Assembly: GCA_934622035.1 (NCBI GenBank)
Contig: CAKTVG010000004.1
Coordinates: 1-64,000 of the forward strand
DNA length: 64,000 nucleotides
Direction: 5' to 3'
Source of the DNA: an uncultured Oscillospiraceae bacterium
GTDB lineage: Bacteria > Bacillota > Clostridia > Oscillospirales > Oscillospiraceae
Shown: positions 1-7,742 of the stretch, piece after piece
Layout: every line of letters begins with the position of its first letter
How positions within the stretch are numbered: position 1 is the first letter of the stretch
The notes under the pieces: model-generated
Told to the model about the DNA's origin: nothing
Database searches by the model: none
Seen by the model: only the letters and a program-made list of their open reading frames with translations
Translations under genes and position numbers: made by a program

Positions 1-342
1 CTTGTGCAGTCTGCGGATGCAGGCAAAGCAAAGATCGTCGGACTTGCCGACAGATGGGCTACTTGGATCGTGGTGATCGCGCTTTCTGCCGCTGGGATTA
101 GTTGGCTCATTACGGGACAGATCATCCGTGCGGTCACGATTCTCGTTGTGTTCTGCCCGTGTGCGCTGGTGCTTGCTACACCGACGGCTATCATGGCAGC
201 CATCGGCAACGCTACAAAGCACGGTTTTCTTGTCCGTGAGGGCGATGCATTTGCACAAGCGGCACATCGACCGCGCGGAACAGGTCGGCGTGCTGCAAAA
301 CATGTACCGTGGGAGATAAAGAGCGTCCTTGAATGCTCTTGA
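1..342 (+). pseudogene. Heavy-metal P-type ATPase fragment, 5' end outside window, 3' end truncated
   Basis: The frame is open from the first base, so the start lies upstream of the window. The visible part reads as the middle of a P1B-type metal-transporting ATPase: a LADRWATW stretch, a hydrophobic segment, then the metal-binding FCPCALVLATPTA segment (CPC motif, about residues 51-62) and GNATKHGFLVREGDA. In this family the phosphorylation motif DKTGTLT should follow within about 20 residues. Here the frame instead runs into an unrelated, arginine-rich tail and stops at 340-342, so the ATP-binding half is missing. The break falls near position 250. Another frame ends at 317-319, just before a terminator, and may be the tail of a different gene joined by a deletion. 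It cannot encode a working pump. Confidence 0.75.
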
Positions 343-351
343 AGAGTATTC

Positions 352-375
352 AAAAAACGCTTTTGGCGTTTTTTT
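352..375 (+). terminator. Rho-independent terminator
   Basis: AAAAAACGC (352-360) pairs with GCGTTTTTT (366-374) around a five-base loop, and the right arm doubles as the U-tract. It ends whatever transcript enters from the left edge. A weaker inverted repeat, with arms around GAATGCTCT and AGAGTATTC, sits just before it near 331-351. The stretch from 376 to 510 shows no gene. Confidence 0.75.
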
Positions 376-510
376 AAGGTGCAACAGAGGGTGCAACCGG
401 ACGCGATTTTCCAAAACTCAGCACAATTTTTCAAAATAATTTTAGCAAGCTTTCAGAAAAGAAAAGTTCTGAAGAACTCATAAAATAGCGTGAAAATGTG
501 CTGAAAAGTA

Positions 511-549
511 AGAAAAAACGGTTAAAATCTGAATGACTTTAACCGTTTT
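511..549 (-). terminator. Terminator of tRNA-Ala
   Basis: Read on the minus strand, a 12-bp perfect stem (arms 538-549 and 515-526, core AAAACGGTTAAA) is followed by a T-rich run at 518-511. It lies about 15 bases after the CCA end of the tRNA and in the right orientation to end its transcript. Confidence 0.8.
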
Positions 550-564
550 CACTCTCAACGCATT

Positions 565-640
<76 letters not shown>

Positions 641-672
641 ATGTTCTTGCGCACTCTCTCAAGTGCACAGAT

Positions 673-701
673 ATTCTATCAGATCTGGATGAGAATTGCA
701 A
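673..701 (-). promoter_or_regulatory. Sigma-A-type promoter of tRNA-Ala
   Basis: On the minus strand TTGCAA (701-696) and TAGAAT (678-673) are separated by 17 bases, and the tRNA begins about 33 bases downstream of the -10 box. Confidence 0.7.
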
Positions 702-805
702 CTCTTTTTTTGCAAAAAAAGAAATTTTTTTCTTTCCGGAGGAGAGACACTGGCTGCCTGTCCTGCTACAGCGTGAAAAAAATAGAAAAAATAGTGAGGA
801 AACAC

Positions 806-834
806 TTGAAAATGAAAGAATCTTGTGCTAATAT
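806..834 (+). promoter_or_regulatory. Promoter of the DUF6110 / P-type ATPase operon
   Basis: TTGAAA (806-811), a 17-base spacer and TAATAT (829-834), with a TGC extension directly before the -10 box. The first start codon of the operon is at 898. Confidence 0.65.
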
Positions 835-897
835 GTGGGCACACTGAGAGAAATCTTAACTTATACTAACTTTTACAGAATTCAGGAGGTTTTGACG

Positions 898-1155
898 ATG
901 AAATTCGGAAAAATTGGTTTGTTTGCCGCCGGCGTTTTGTTCGGAACCGCCGGTATTAAGATTCTGAGCAGCAAGGATGCCAAAAAGGTTTACACCCACA
1001 CGACGGCTGCCGCGCTCCGTGCAAAGGACAGCGTAATGACGACGGTTACGACGATCCGCGAAAACGCGGGCGACATCCTTGCAGACGCGAAGGAAATCAA
1101 CGAGCGCCGCGCTGCGCAGGAAGCGGTCATCGAGGACGCCGAGGAAAAGGCATAA
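898..1155 (+). CDS. DUF6110 family small protein
   Basis: An 85-residue protein. The start is set by the AGGAGG site at 884-889, nine bases before ATG. Residues 6-22 are hydrophobic and glycine-rich (GLFAAGVLFGTAGIKIL), which suggests one N-terminal membrane helix. The rest is charged and probably helical, ending in a Glu/Ala-rich tail. I recognise it as DUF6110-like, a family of unknown function. It lies 58 bases upstream of a metal-transporting P-type ATPase and shares its promoter. That position suggests an accessory subunit or a membrane-tethered partner of the pump, but the sequence does not show a mechanism. Confidence 0.8.
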   Translation: MKFGKIGLFAAGVLFGTAGIKILSSKDAKKVYTHTTAAALRAKDSVMTTVTTIRENAGDILADAKEINERRAAQEAVIEDAEEKA

Positions 1156-1213
1156 TTTATTCGGGAAGCCGCTGCAAAGAGCCGGCTTCCCGTTTTCTTT
1201 TGGAGGATTTGGT

Positions 1214-3331
1214 ATGAAATGCAAAATTCTGCATGCTTCGCCGCGCCGCCTGCGTGTTCATCTGGAATGTGGGCGCATGACGCTGCGTGATGCAGATGTT
1301 CTGGAATACTATCTGCGTGCGGTGGAGGGCGTGACGGCGGTCAAGGTCTATGACCGCACCTGCGACGCCGTTGTGGAGTTTTCCGGCAGCAGGGAAAAAG
1401 TGATCGCCGCCTTTGCTTCCTTCGGCTTTGCAAAGGCAGAGGCGCTTGATCTTGTGCCGGAGCACACCTCGCGGCAGCTCAACCGTGATTTTGAGGATAA
1501 GCTGGTCTTTACGGTCCTGCGCCGGGCGGTTTCCAAGCTCTTTCTTCCGGCGTGGGCCAGCGCTGTAATTGCGGTCTTCCGCGCAACGCGCTATATCTGG
1601 CACGGCCTGCAATCGCTTGCGCACGGAAAGCTGTCTGTTGCGGTGCTGGACGCCACGGCGGTAACGGTTTCTCTGCTGCGCAGAGACTTCGACACGGCGG
1701 GTTCCGTCATGTTCATGCTCCACATTGGCGAGATTCTCGAGGATTGGACGCACAAGAAGTCCGTGGCAGATCTTGCCGGAGCGATGGCTCTCAACGTGGA
1801 CAAGGTCTGGCGCGTGACCGGCGAGACGGAGATGCTGGTGCCGATCGGAGAGGTTGCGGCGGGGGACGAGATCGTCGTCCGCACGGGCAACATGATCCCG
1901 CTGGACGGCAAGGTTGTCTCCGGCGAGATGACGGTGAATCAGGCTTCCATCACGGGCGAGTCCATGCCGGCGGCGAAGCGTGCAGGCAGCTATGTCTATG
2001 CAGGAACGGTCGCCGAGGAAGGCGAGTGCATTATTCGTGTGGAAAAGGCGGCCGGCGGCGGGCGGTATGACCGCATCGTCCGCATGATTGAGGAGTCGGA
2101 AAAGCTCAAGTCCACCAGCGAAGACAAGGCCTCGCGGCTGGCGGACCGGTTGGTGCCGTATACTCTCGGCGGCACGGCGCTCGTGTGGCTTCTGACGCGG
2201 AACATCACGAAGACGCTTGCGGTGCTGATGGTTGATTTTTCCTGTGCACTGAAGCTCTCCATGCCGATTGCGGTGCTTTCGGCGATGCGCGAGAGCAATA
2301 CATATCATATTTCCGTCAAGGGCGGGCGCTTTCTGGAGGCGGTCGCCAAGGCGGACACCGTCGTCTTTGACAAGACCGGCACTCTGACCTATGCCACGCC
2401 GAAGGTGGCGCAGATCGTGACCTTCGACGGCAGGGATGAGCAGGAGATGCTGCGCCTTGCCGCCTGCCTGGAGGAGCATTATCCGCACTCCATGGCCAAC
2501 GCGGTGGTGGAGGAGGCGAAGCGCCGCGGCCTTTCCCATGAGGAATATCATTCAAGCGTGCAGTATGTCGTTGCGCATGGCATTTCCAGTGCAGTAAACA
2601 ACGAAAAGGTAATCATCGGCAGCGCGCATTTCGTCTTTGAGGATGAAAAGTGCGTCGTTCCGGAAGGCGAGGAGGAGAAGTACCACGTACTGCCTGCGGA
2701 GTATTCCCATCTGTATCTCTGCATTTCCGGACGCCTGGCAGCGGTGCTGTGCATCTATGACCCGCTGCGCAGAGAGGCAAAAAGCGCAATTGCCGCGCTG
2801 CACGCCTGTGGACTGAAGCACATTGTCATGATGACCGGCGACAACCGCAAGACGGCGGAGTCCGTTGCCCGCGAGGTCGGCGTGGACGAGGTCTATGCTG
2901 AGGTACTGCCGGAGGACAAGGCGAGCTACATCCGCCGGGCAAAGGCAGAGGGCAGAACCGTCATCATGATCGGCGACGGCGTGAACGACTCGCCCGCGCT
3001 TTCCGAGGCGGACGCCGGAATTGCCATCAACACCGGCGCGGCGATTGCCCGCGAAATAGCCGACATTACGATTGCCTCGGAGGATCTGTTTGAGCTGGTC
3101 ACGCTGCGTCGCCTGAGCGTGGCACTGATGGGCCGCATTCACAGAAACTACCGCTTCATCGTCGGCTTCAACCTCATGCTGATCGTGCTGGGTGTGACGG
3201 GCGTGATTCAGCCGACGCTATCTGCGCTGCTTCATAACATGTCTACGCTCGGCATCAGCCTGAAGAGTATGACAAACCTGTTGGAGGAGAACGCGCAGAG
3301 CGAAGACGGACTCGTCGCTCACAGCCGATAA
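1214..3331 (+). CDS. Heavy-metal-translocating P-type ATPase with SCA instead of CPC motif
   Basis: A 705-residue P1B-type ATPase that would move a transition metal ion across the cytoplasmic membrane using ATP. ATG 1214 follows GGAGG at 1202-1206. Residues 1-95 form an HMA-like domain that lacks the usual CxxC pair. The actuator loop has TGES near residue 247, the phosphorylated aspartate is D386 in DKTGTLT, an HYPHSMA segment stands at the HP-locus position near 423, and MMTGDN and GDGVNDSP (near 587) complete the nucleotide site. The transmembrane metal motif is DFSCALKLSMP (Cys344) instead of CPC. All catalytic residues are present, so the protein looks functional. The altered metal motif makes the substrate (Mn, Fe, Co, Zn or other) impossible to call. 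It forms an operon with the DUF6110-like gene before it. Confidence 0.9.
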   Translation: MKCKILHASPRRLRVHLECGRMTLRDADVLEYYLRAVEGVTAVKVYDRTCDAVVEFSGSREKVIAAFASFGFAKAEALDLVPEHTSRQLNRDFEDKLVFTVLRRAVSKLFLPAWASAVIAVFRATRYIWHGLQSLAHGKLSVAVLDATAVTVSLLRRDFDTAGSVMFMLHIGEILEDWTHKKSVADLAGAMALNVDKVWRVTGETEMLVPIGEVAAGDEIVVRTGNMIPLDGKVVSGEMTVNQASITGESMPAAKRAGSYVYAGTVAEEGECIIRVEKAAGGGRYDRIVRMIEESEKLKSTSEDKASRLADRLVPYTLGGTALVWLLTRNITKTLAVLMVDFSCALKLSMPIAVLSAMRESNTYHISVKGGRFLEAVAKADTVVFDKTGTLTYATPKVAQIVTFDGRDEQEMLRLAACLEEHYPHSMANAVVEEAKRRGLSHEEYHSSVQYVVAHGISSAVNNEKVIIGSAHFVFEDEKCVVPEGEEEKYHVLPAEYSHLYLCISGRLAAVLCIYDPLRREAKSAIAALHACGLKHIVMMTGDNRKTAESVAREVGVDEVYAEVLPEDKASYIRRAKAEGRTVIMIGDGVNDSPALSEADAGIAINTGAAIAREIADITIASEDLFELVTLRRLSVALMGRIHRNYRFIVGFNLMLIVLGVTGVIQPTLSALLHNMSTLGISLKSMTNLLEENAQSEDGLVAHSR

Positions 3332-3342
3332 TACCGAAAATG

Positions 3343-3384
3343 CCGCGCCGTGGTGCAATTCAGGACCATTGGCGCGGTATTTTT
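3343..3384 (+). terminator. Terminator after the P-type ATPase
   Basis: CCGCGCC (3343-3349) pairs with GGCGCGG (3371-3377) and is followed by TATTTTTC. Confidence 0.7.
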
Positions 3385-3407
3385 CGCTCCGGCTTCCGAA
3401 AAACGCC

Positions 3408-3436
3408 TTGAAAAATGCTGCAAGGCGTGATACATT
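3408..3436 (+). promoter_or_regulatory. Promoter of the methyltransferase-dprA-topA run
   Basis: TTGAAA (3408-3413), a 17-base spacer and TACATT (3431-3436). A 7-bp inverted repeat, CGCCTTG (3404-3410) and CAAGGCG (3421-3427), overlaps the -35 box and spacer, so a protein could bind here. Confidence 0.6.
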
Positions 3437-3473
3437 ATTAAAATAGGAGAAAGAAACAGGAGTTGATGCCGCT

Positions 3474-4220
3474 TTGGAACGGATTACGAGCGCGAAAAAT
3501 CCGCTGATTCAGCATATGCGGCGGCTGTTTTCCTCGAGTGCCTACCGCAGAGAGTGCAGGCAATTCGCGGCAGAGGGCTGGAAGCTGCTGGACGAGGCGC
3601 TACGCTGGTATTCGAGGCTGACATGCGTCCTTGTGACGGAGGGGCAGACACTGCCGCCGCTGCCGCCGCAGACGCGTACAGCCGCCATTCCGGCGTCACT
3701 GATGCAGTCCGTTTCGCCCATGCGCACGCCGCAGGGCATCGCCTTTGCCCTGGAGCTGCCGGAGCTTGTGCAGTCTGCGCTGCACGGCGGTATGCTCCTT
3801 CTCGACCGCATCCAGGACCCCGGCAATCTCGGCACCATCCTCCGCACGGCGGATGCCTTTGACATCCCGGTTGTGCTGACAAACGGCTGCGCGGACCCCT
3901 TTTCGGAGAAGACCGTCCGCGCGTCCATGGGCGCGGTATTCCGCACGCCGCCGCAGAGCGTTCCTCTGGACGAGGTGCTCCGCGCAGCGAAAACCGGAAG
4001 CATTGCGCTTGCCACAACGGCTCTGACGCCTGCCGCACAGGACATTCGGGAGGTCTCTCTGCACGATATGGTTGCGGTCATCGGCAGCGAGGGACAGGGA
4101 ATCTGCCGGGAGCTGCTGGAGGCGTCCGAAAAACAGGTGATTATCCCGATGGCTCCGCGCTGCGAATCGCTCAATGCGGCGGTCGCTGCGGCGCTTGTCC
4201 TCTGGCAGATGAAGCATTAA
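3474..4220 (+). CDS. TrmH/SpoU-family RNA 2'-O-methyltransferase
   Basis: A 248-residue SPOUT-class methyltransferase that should methylate a ribose 2'-OH in rRNA or tRNA with S-adenosylmethionine. Residues 1-100 match the substrate-binding N-terminal part of the RlmB/TsnR type. The catalytic fold carries the three SpoU motifs: DRIQDPGNLGTILRTADAF near residue 112, GSEGQGI near 203, and ESLNAAVA near 225. The start is TTG at 3474, behind an AGGAG at about 3458-3463. No ATG in this frame lies near that site. The exact target nucleotide cannot be told from sequence; in related genomes this gene is often next to pheS or dprA. It heads the run with dprA, 21 bases downstream. Confidence 0.88.
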   Translation: MERITSAKNPLIQHMRRLFSSSAYRRECRQFAAEGWKLLDEALRWYSRLTCVLVTEGQTLPPLPPQTRTAAIPASLMQSVSPMRTPQGIAFALELPELVQSALHGGMLLLDRIQDPGNLGTILRTADAFDIPVVLTNGCADPFSEKTVRASMGAVFRTPPQSVPLDEVLRAAKTGSIALATTALTPAAQDIREVSLHDMVAVIGSEGQGICRELLEASEKQVIIPMAPRCESLNAAVAAALVLWQMKH

Positions 4221-4241
4221 AAGAGAAAGAGAGAGATAGAC

Positions 4242-5456
4242 ATGCTCAAGCACTGGATCTGGCTGACCAATCGTCCGGGCATCGGCGTCCACGGACGCGC
4301 AGCGCTGCTGCGCCTGTTCGGGACGGCAGAGCAGATCTATCGCATGAAGGAGTCGGAATATCTTGCGGCCGAGGGCTTTGACCGGCGTTGGCTGGAGGGC
4401 CTGCTGGATAAATCCCTTGACGAGGCGGAGAAAATTCTTACACAGTGCGACAACAAGGAAATCCGCCTTTTGACCTATGCGGATCCGGCCTATCCAAACC
4501 GTCTGAAGAATATCGTTGACCCACCTGCACTGCTGTATTACCGCGGCACGCTGCCGGATATTGACCGCGAGGCGGTAATCGCTGTTGTCGGCTCGCGGCG
4601 GTGCAGCGCCTACGGCCTGCTGCATGCAAAGCAGTTTTCCAAGCTGATCGCATCCAGCGGAGGCATCGTTGTCTCGGACGGCGCGCGTGGAATCGATTCC
4701 ATGGCGCTCAGCGGCGCACTGGACTCTGAAATGCCGGTTCTTTGCGTGCTTGGCTGCGGCGTGGACGTGGTGTACCCGCCGGAAAATCGCGGGCTGTTCC
4801 GGCAGATCGAGTCGCACGGCTGCATTCTCAGCGAGTTCAAGCCCGGCACGCGTCCGGACAGGGGAAATTTCCCCGTGCGTAACCGCATCCTCAGCGGTCT
4901 TGCTCTTGGCGTTCTCGTCGTCGAAGCGCCGGAGAAAAGCGGCGCGCTGATCACGGCCAATCAGGCATTGGAGCAGGGCAGAGACATCTTTGCCATTCCG
5001 GGCAATATCGGCGTCAAGAGCTGCGAGGGCAGCAACCGCCTCATCCGCGACGGCGCGATCGTCGTGGAGAACGGCTGGGAGGTCCTGCGAGAATACCGGC
5101 ATCTCTTTCCGGACAAACTTTCTGACGGCAGAAGCCGGGAGGCGATGGAGCGCAGCTTTATGGCGCGTTTCGGGCGGCCCGCGCCGGTTTACACGCCGGT
5201 CGTGCTCGAGGAGCCGAAAAAAGTCATTGACAATTCGGAAGCTGCGAAGTATAGTGACGAAAAAGAACAGCCGCAGCTTGCCGGAGACGAAGCGGCGGTC
5301 TATGCGGTCCTTTCCGCTGAGCCGACGCTGGCTGACGACATTGTCGCGCAGACAAAGCTGCCTGCGCAGAAGGTCGCGGCGGCGCTGACTATGCTGCAAA
5401 TCAAAAAGCTCGCGGTCAAGCAGCCGGGAAACCGCTACTGTGCCGCCGGAAAATAA
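4242..5456 (+). CDS. dprA: DNA-processing protein DprA
   Basis: A 404-residue DprA/Smf protein, which binds incoming single-stranded DNA during natural transformation and loads RecA. The N-terminal part (about 1-100) is SAM/HhH-like. The Rossmann core starts at VVGSRRCSAYG near residue 115 and includes DGARGIDSMA, GCGVDVVYPPENR, the FPVRNRI segment and GNIGVKSCEGSNRLIRDGA. The C-terminal 60 residues (about 345-404) look like the winged-helix domain found in longer DprA proteins. The gene is intact. It lies between a SpoU methyltransferase and topA, the usual Firmicutes order of dprA-topA. Confidence 0.95.
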   Translation: MLKHWIWLTNRPGIGVHGRAALLRLFGTAEQIYRMKESEYLAAEGFDRRWLEGLLDKSLDEAEKILTQCDNKEIRLLTYADPAYPNRLKNIVDPPALLYYRGTLPDIDREAVIAVVGSRRCSAYGLLHAKQFSKLIASSGGIVVSDGARGIDSMALSGALDSEMPVLCVLGCGVDVVYPPENRGLFRQIESHGCILSEFKPGTRPDRGNFPVRNRILSGLALGVLVVEAPEKSGALITANQALEQGRDIFAIPGNIGVKSCEGSNRLIRDGAIVVENGWEVLREYRHLFPDKLSDGRSREAMERSFMARFGRPAPVYTPVVLEEPKKVIDNSEAAKYSDEKEQPQLAGDEAAVYAVLSAEPTLADDIVAQTKLPAQKVAAALTMLQIKKLAVKQPGNRYCAAGK

Positions 5457-5480
5457 ACGTTATTTTGGAGGTTTTCCCTT

Positions 5481-7742
5481 ATGGCAAAGGGAGCAACAAA
5501 TCTGGTTATTGTGGAGTCGCCTTCCAAGGCGAAGACCATCGGAAAATATCTCGGCCCGGACTATCAGGTGCAGGCGTGCATGGGCCACCTGCGCGACCTG
5601 CCGAAGAGCACCATGGGCGTGGATATCGAGAACGATTTTACGCCGGAATATCTGCCGATGAAGGGCAAGGAAAGCCTGATCTCCGAGCTGAAGAGCGCAG
5701 CGAAAAAGGCCGATTGCGTCTATCTCGCAACCGACCCGGACCGCGAGGGAGAGGCCATTTCCTGGCATTTGAAGGAGCTGTTTGCGCTGCCGGATGAGAA
5801 AACGAAGCGCGTGACCTTCAACGAAATCACGAAAGGTGTCGTCACGCGGAGCATTCGTGAGCCGCGCGACATTGACTATAACCTCGTGGACGCGCAGCAG
5901 GCGCGCCGTATTCTCGACCGCATCGTCGGCTATCAGCTCAGCCCGCTGCTGTGGAAAAAGGTACGCCGCGGCCTTTCCGCCGGACGTGTCCAGTCCGTGG
6001 CGACACGACTGGTTGTCGAGCGTGAAAAGGAAATCGAGAGCTTTGTTCCGAAGGAATACTGGACGCTGGACGTGCTGCTGCGCTGCCTGGACAAGCCCGG
6101 CTCCTTTACCGCCCGCTACTACGGCGACGGCAAGAAGCGCGAGCTGCACAGCGAGGAGGAAGCCCTCCAGATTCAAAACGATATCACGGGCAGAGAATTC
6201 ACCATTGCCGCAATCAAGCGCGCGGAAAAGCGCCGCTCGCCCACACCGCCCTTTATCACCTCGACGCTTCAGCAGGAGGCTTCCCGCAAGCTGAATATGA
6301 CGCCGCGGCGCACCATGGCGGTTGCGCAGCAGCTCTATGAGGGCGTGGAGATCACCGGCGAGGGCTCCGTCGGTCTGATTACCTATATGCGTACCGATTC
6401 GCTGCGCCTTTCCGAGGAGGCGCTGGCAGCGGCGAAGGAGTTTATCAACGAGCGCTACGGCGCTTCCTATTACCCCGGCGCGCCGCGCCACTTCCGTAAG
6501 AAGGAGGGCGCGCAGGACGCGCACGAGGCCATTCGCCCGAGTAACGTCCGGCTTGACCCGGAGAGCATCAAGGACGACCTGACCAAGGAGCAGTACCGCC
6601 TGTATAAGCTCATCTGGAGCCGTTTTGTCGCCTGTCAGATGGCCGATGCACGCTATGATTCCGTGCAGATCGACGCCGCCTGCGCAGGCCATACCTTCCG
6701 CGCGACCGACCAGATCATGACCTTTGCCGGCTTCACGGCGGTCTATGAGGAGGGGCGCGACGACGAGACGGAGGAGAAGACCTCGTCTCTGCCGAACCTC
6801 GACGGCTCTGAGCGCCTGACGGCGGAGAAAATCAGCAAGGATCAGCACTTTACGCTGCCGCCTGCCCGCTACACCGAGGCCACGCTCGTCAAGGCGATGG
6901 AGGAGCGCGGCGTTGGCCGCCCGTCTACCTATGCCGCGACGGTCGCAACGATCGAGGCACGCGAATATGTCATCAAGAAGGATAAGCGCCTATTCCCGAC
7001 GCCGCTTGGCACCGTGGTCACCGGCCTGATGGTCGAGCGCTTCAACGACGTGATCGATGTGGAATTCACGGCGAACATGGAACATCAGCTCGACGAGGTC
7101 GAAGCAGGCAAGGTCTACTGGAAGGACGTGCTGCGCAGCTTCTACTCCGGCTTCCATCAGGAGATGGTGGATGCGGAGAAGGCGCTCGAGGGCACGCGCA
7201 TTAAGGTGCCGGACGAGGTTTCCGACGAGGTCTGCGAGATCTGCGGCAAGCCCATGCTTGTCAAGAGCGGCCGCTTCGGACGCTTCCTGGCCTGCTCCGG
7301 TTTCCCGGAGTGCAAGTTCACCATGCCCATTGTCGAGCGTATGCCCGGTCGCTGCCCGAAGTGCGGCAGCGGCATGCTCAAGCGCAAGTCCAAGCGCGGC
7401 TATCCCTACTACGCCTGCGAGCGCGGGGCGGAGTGCGGCTTTATGACATGGGATGTGCCTACGGAGCAGGATTGCCCCGTCTGCGGCCAGACCATGTTCA
7501 AAAAATCCGGCAGAGGTGCGATGAAGCCCTTCTGCATCAATGAGAACTGCCCGAATTTCCTGCCGGAGGACAAGCGCGGCTATAAGCGCCGCATGCCCAA
7601 GGCCACAAGCGACAGCGTTGAGACTGCCGAGGCCATCGAGGAAGCACCGGAGGAAAAGAAGACGACGAAGAAGCCGGCAAAAACAACGGCGAAGGCCAAG
7701 ACGACGGCGAAGGCTAAAACGAAAAAGGAAACCAAGAAATGA
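5481..7742 (+). CDS. topA: DNA topoisomerase I
   Basis: A 753-residue type IA topoisomerase that relaxes negative supercoils by single-strand cleavage. The N-terminal Toprim domain begins VIVESPSKAKTIGKYLG and holds the DPDREGEAISWHL acidic cluster. The active-site tyrosine lies in GLITYMRTDS at about residue 301. Three C-terminal zinc-ribbon modules (about 583-690) each carry four cysteines: CEICGK, CPKCGS and CPVCGQ. The last 45 residues are a Lys/Thr/Ala-rich tail that probably binds DNA non-specifically. A GGAGG site lies ten bases or so before ATG. The last four bases overlap trmFO (ATGA). Confidence 0.97.
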   Translation: MAKGATNLVIVESPSKAKTIGKYLGPDYQVQACMGHLRDLPKSTMGVDIENDFTPEYLPMKGKESLISELKSAAKKADCVYLATDPDREGEAISWHLKELFALPDEKTKRVTFNEITKGVVTRSIREPRDIDYNLVDAQQARRILDRIVGYQLSPLLWKKVRRGLSAGRVQSVATRLVVEREKEIESFVPKEYWTLDVLLRCLDKPGSFTARYYGDGKKRELHSEEEALQIQNDITGREFTIAAIKRAEKRRSPTPPFITSTLQQEASRKLNMTPRRTMAVAQQLYEGVEITGEGSVGLITYMRTDSLRLSEEALAAAKEFINERYGASYYPGAPRHFRKKEGAQDAHEAIRPSNVRLDPESIKDDLTKEQYRLYKLIWSRFVACQMADARYDSVQIDAACAGHTFRATDQIMTFAGFTAVYEEGRDDETEEKTSSLPNLDGSERLTAEKISKDQHFTLPPARYTEATLVKAMEERGVGRPSTYAATVATIEAREYVIKKDKRLFPTPLGTVVTGLMVERFNDVIDVEFTANMEHQLDEVEAGKVYWKDVLRSFYSGFHQEMVDAEKALEGTRIKVPDEVSDEVCEICGKPMLVKSGRFGRFLACSGFPECKFTMPIVERMPGRCPKCGSGMLKRKSKRGYPYYACERGAECGFMTWDVPTEQDCPVCGQTMFKKSGRGAMKPFCINENCPNFLPEDKRGYKRRMPKATSDSVETAEAIEEAPEEKKTTKKPAKTTAKAKTTAKAKTKKETKK

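Noticed and set aside
343..510. Gene in the gap after the truncated ATPase
   Set aside because: Only a terminator and A+T-rich sequence without a start site and frame of reasonable length.
835..897. Upstream start for the DUF6110 gene
   Set aside because: AGGAGG at 884-889 places the start at 898, and the upstream part overlaps the expected transcription start.
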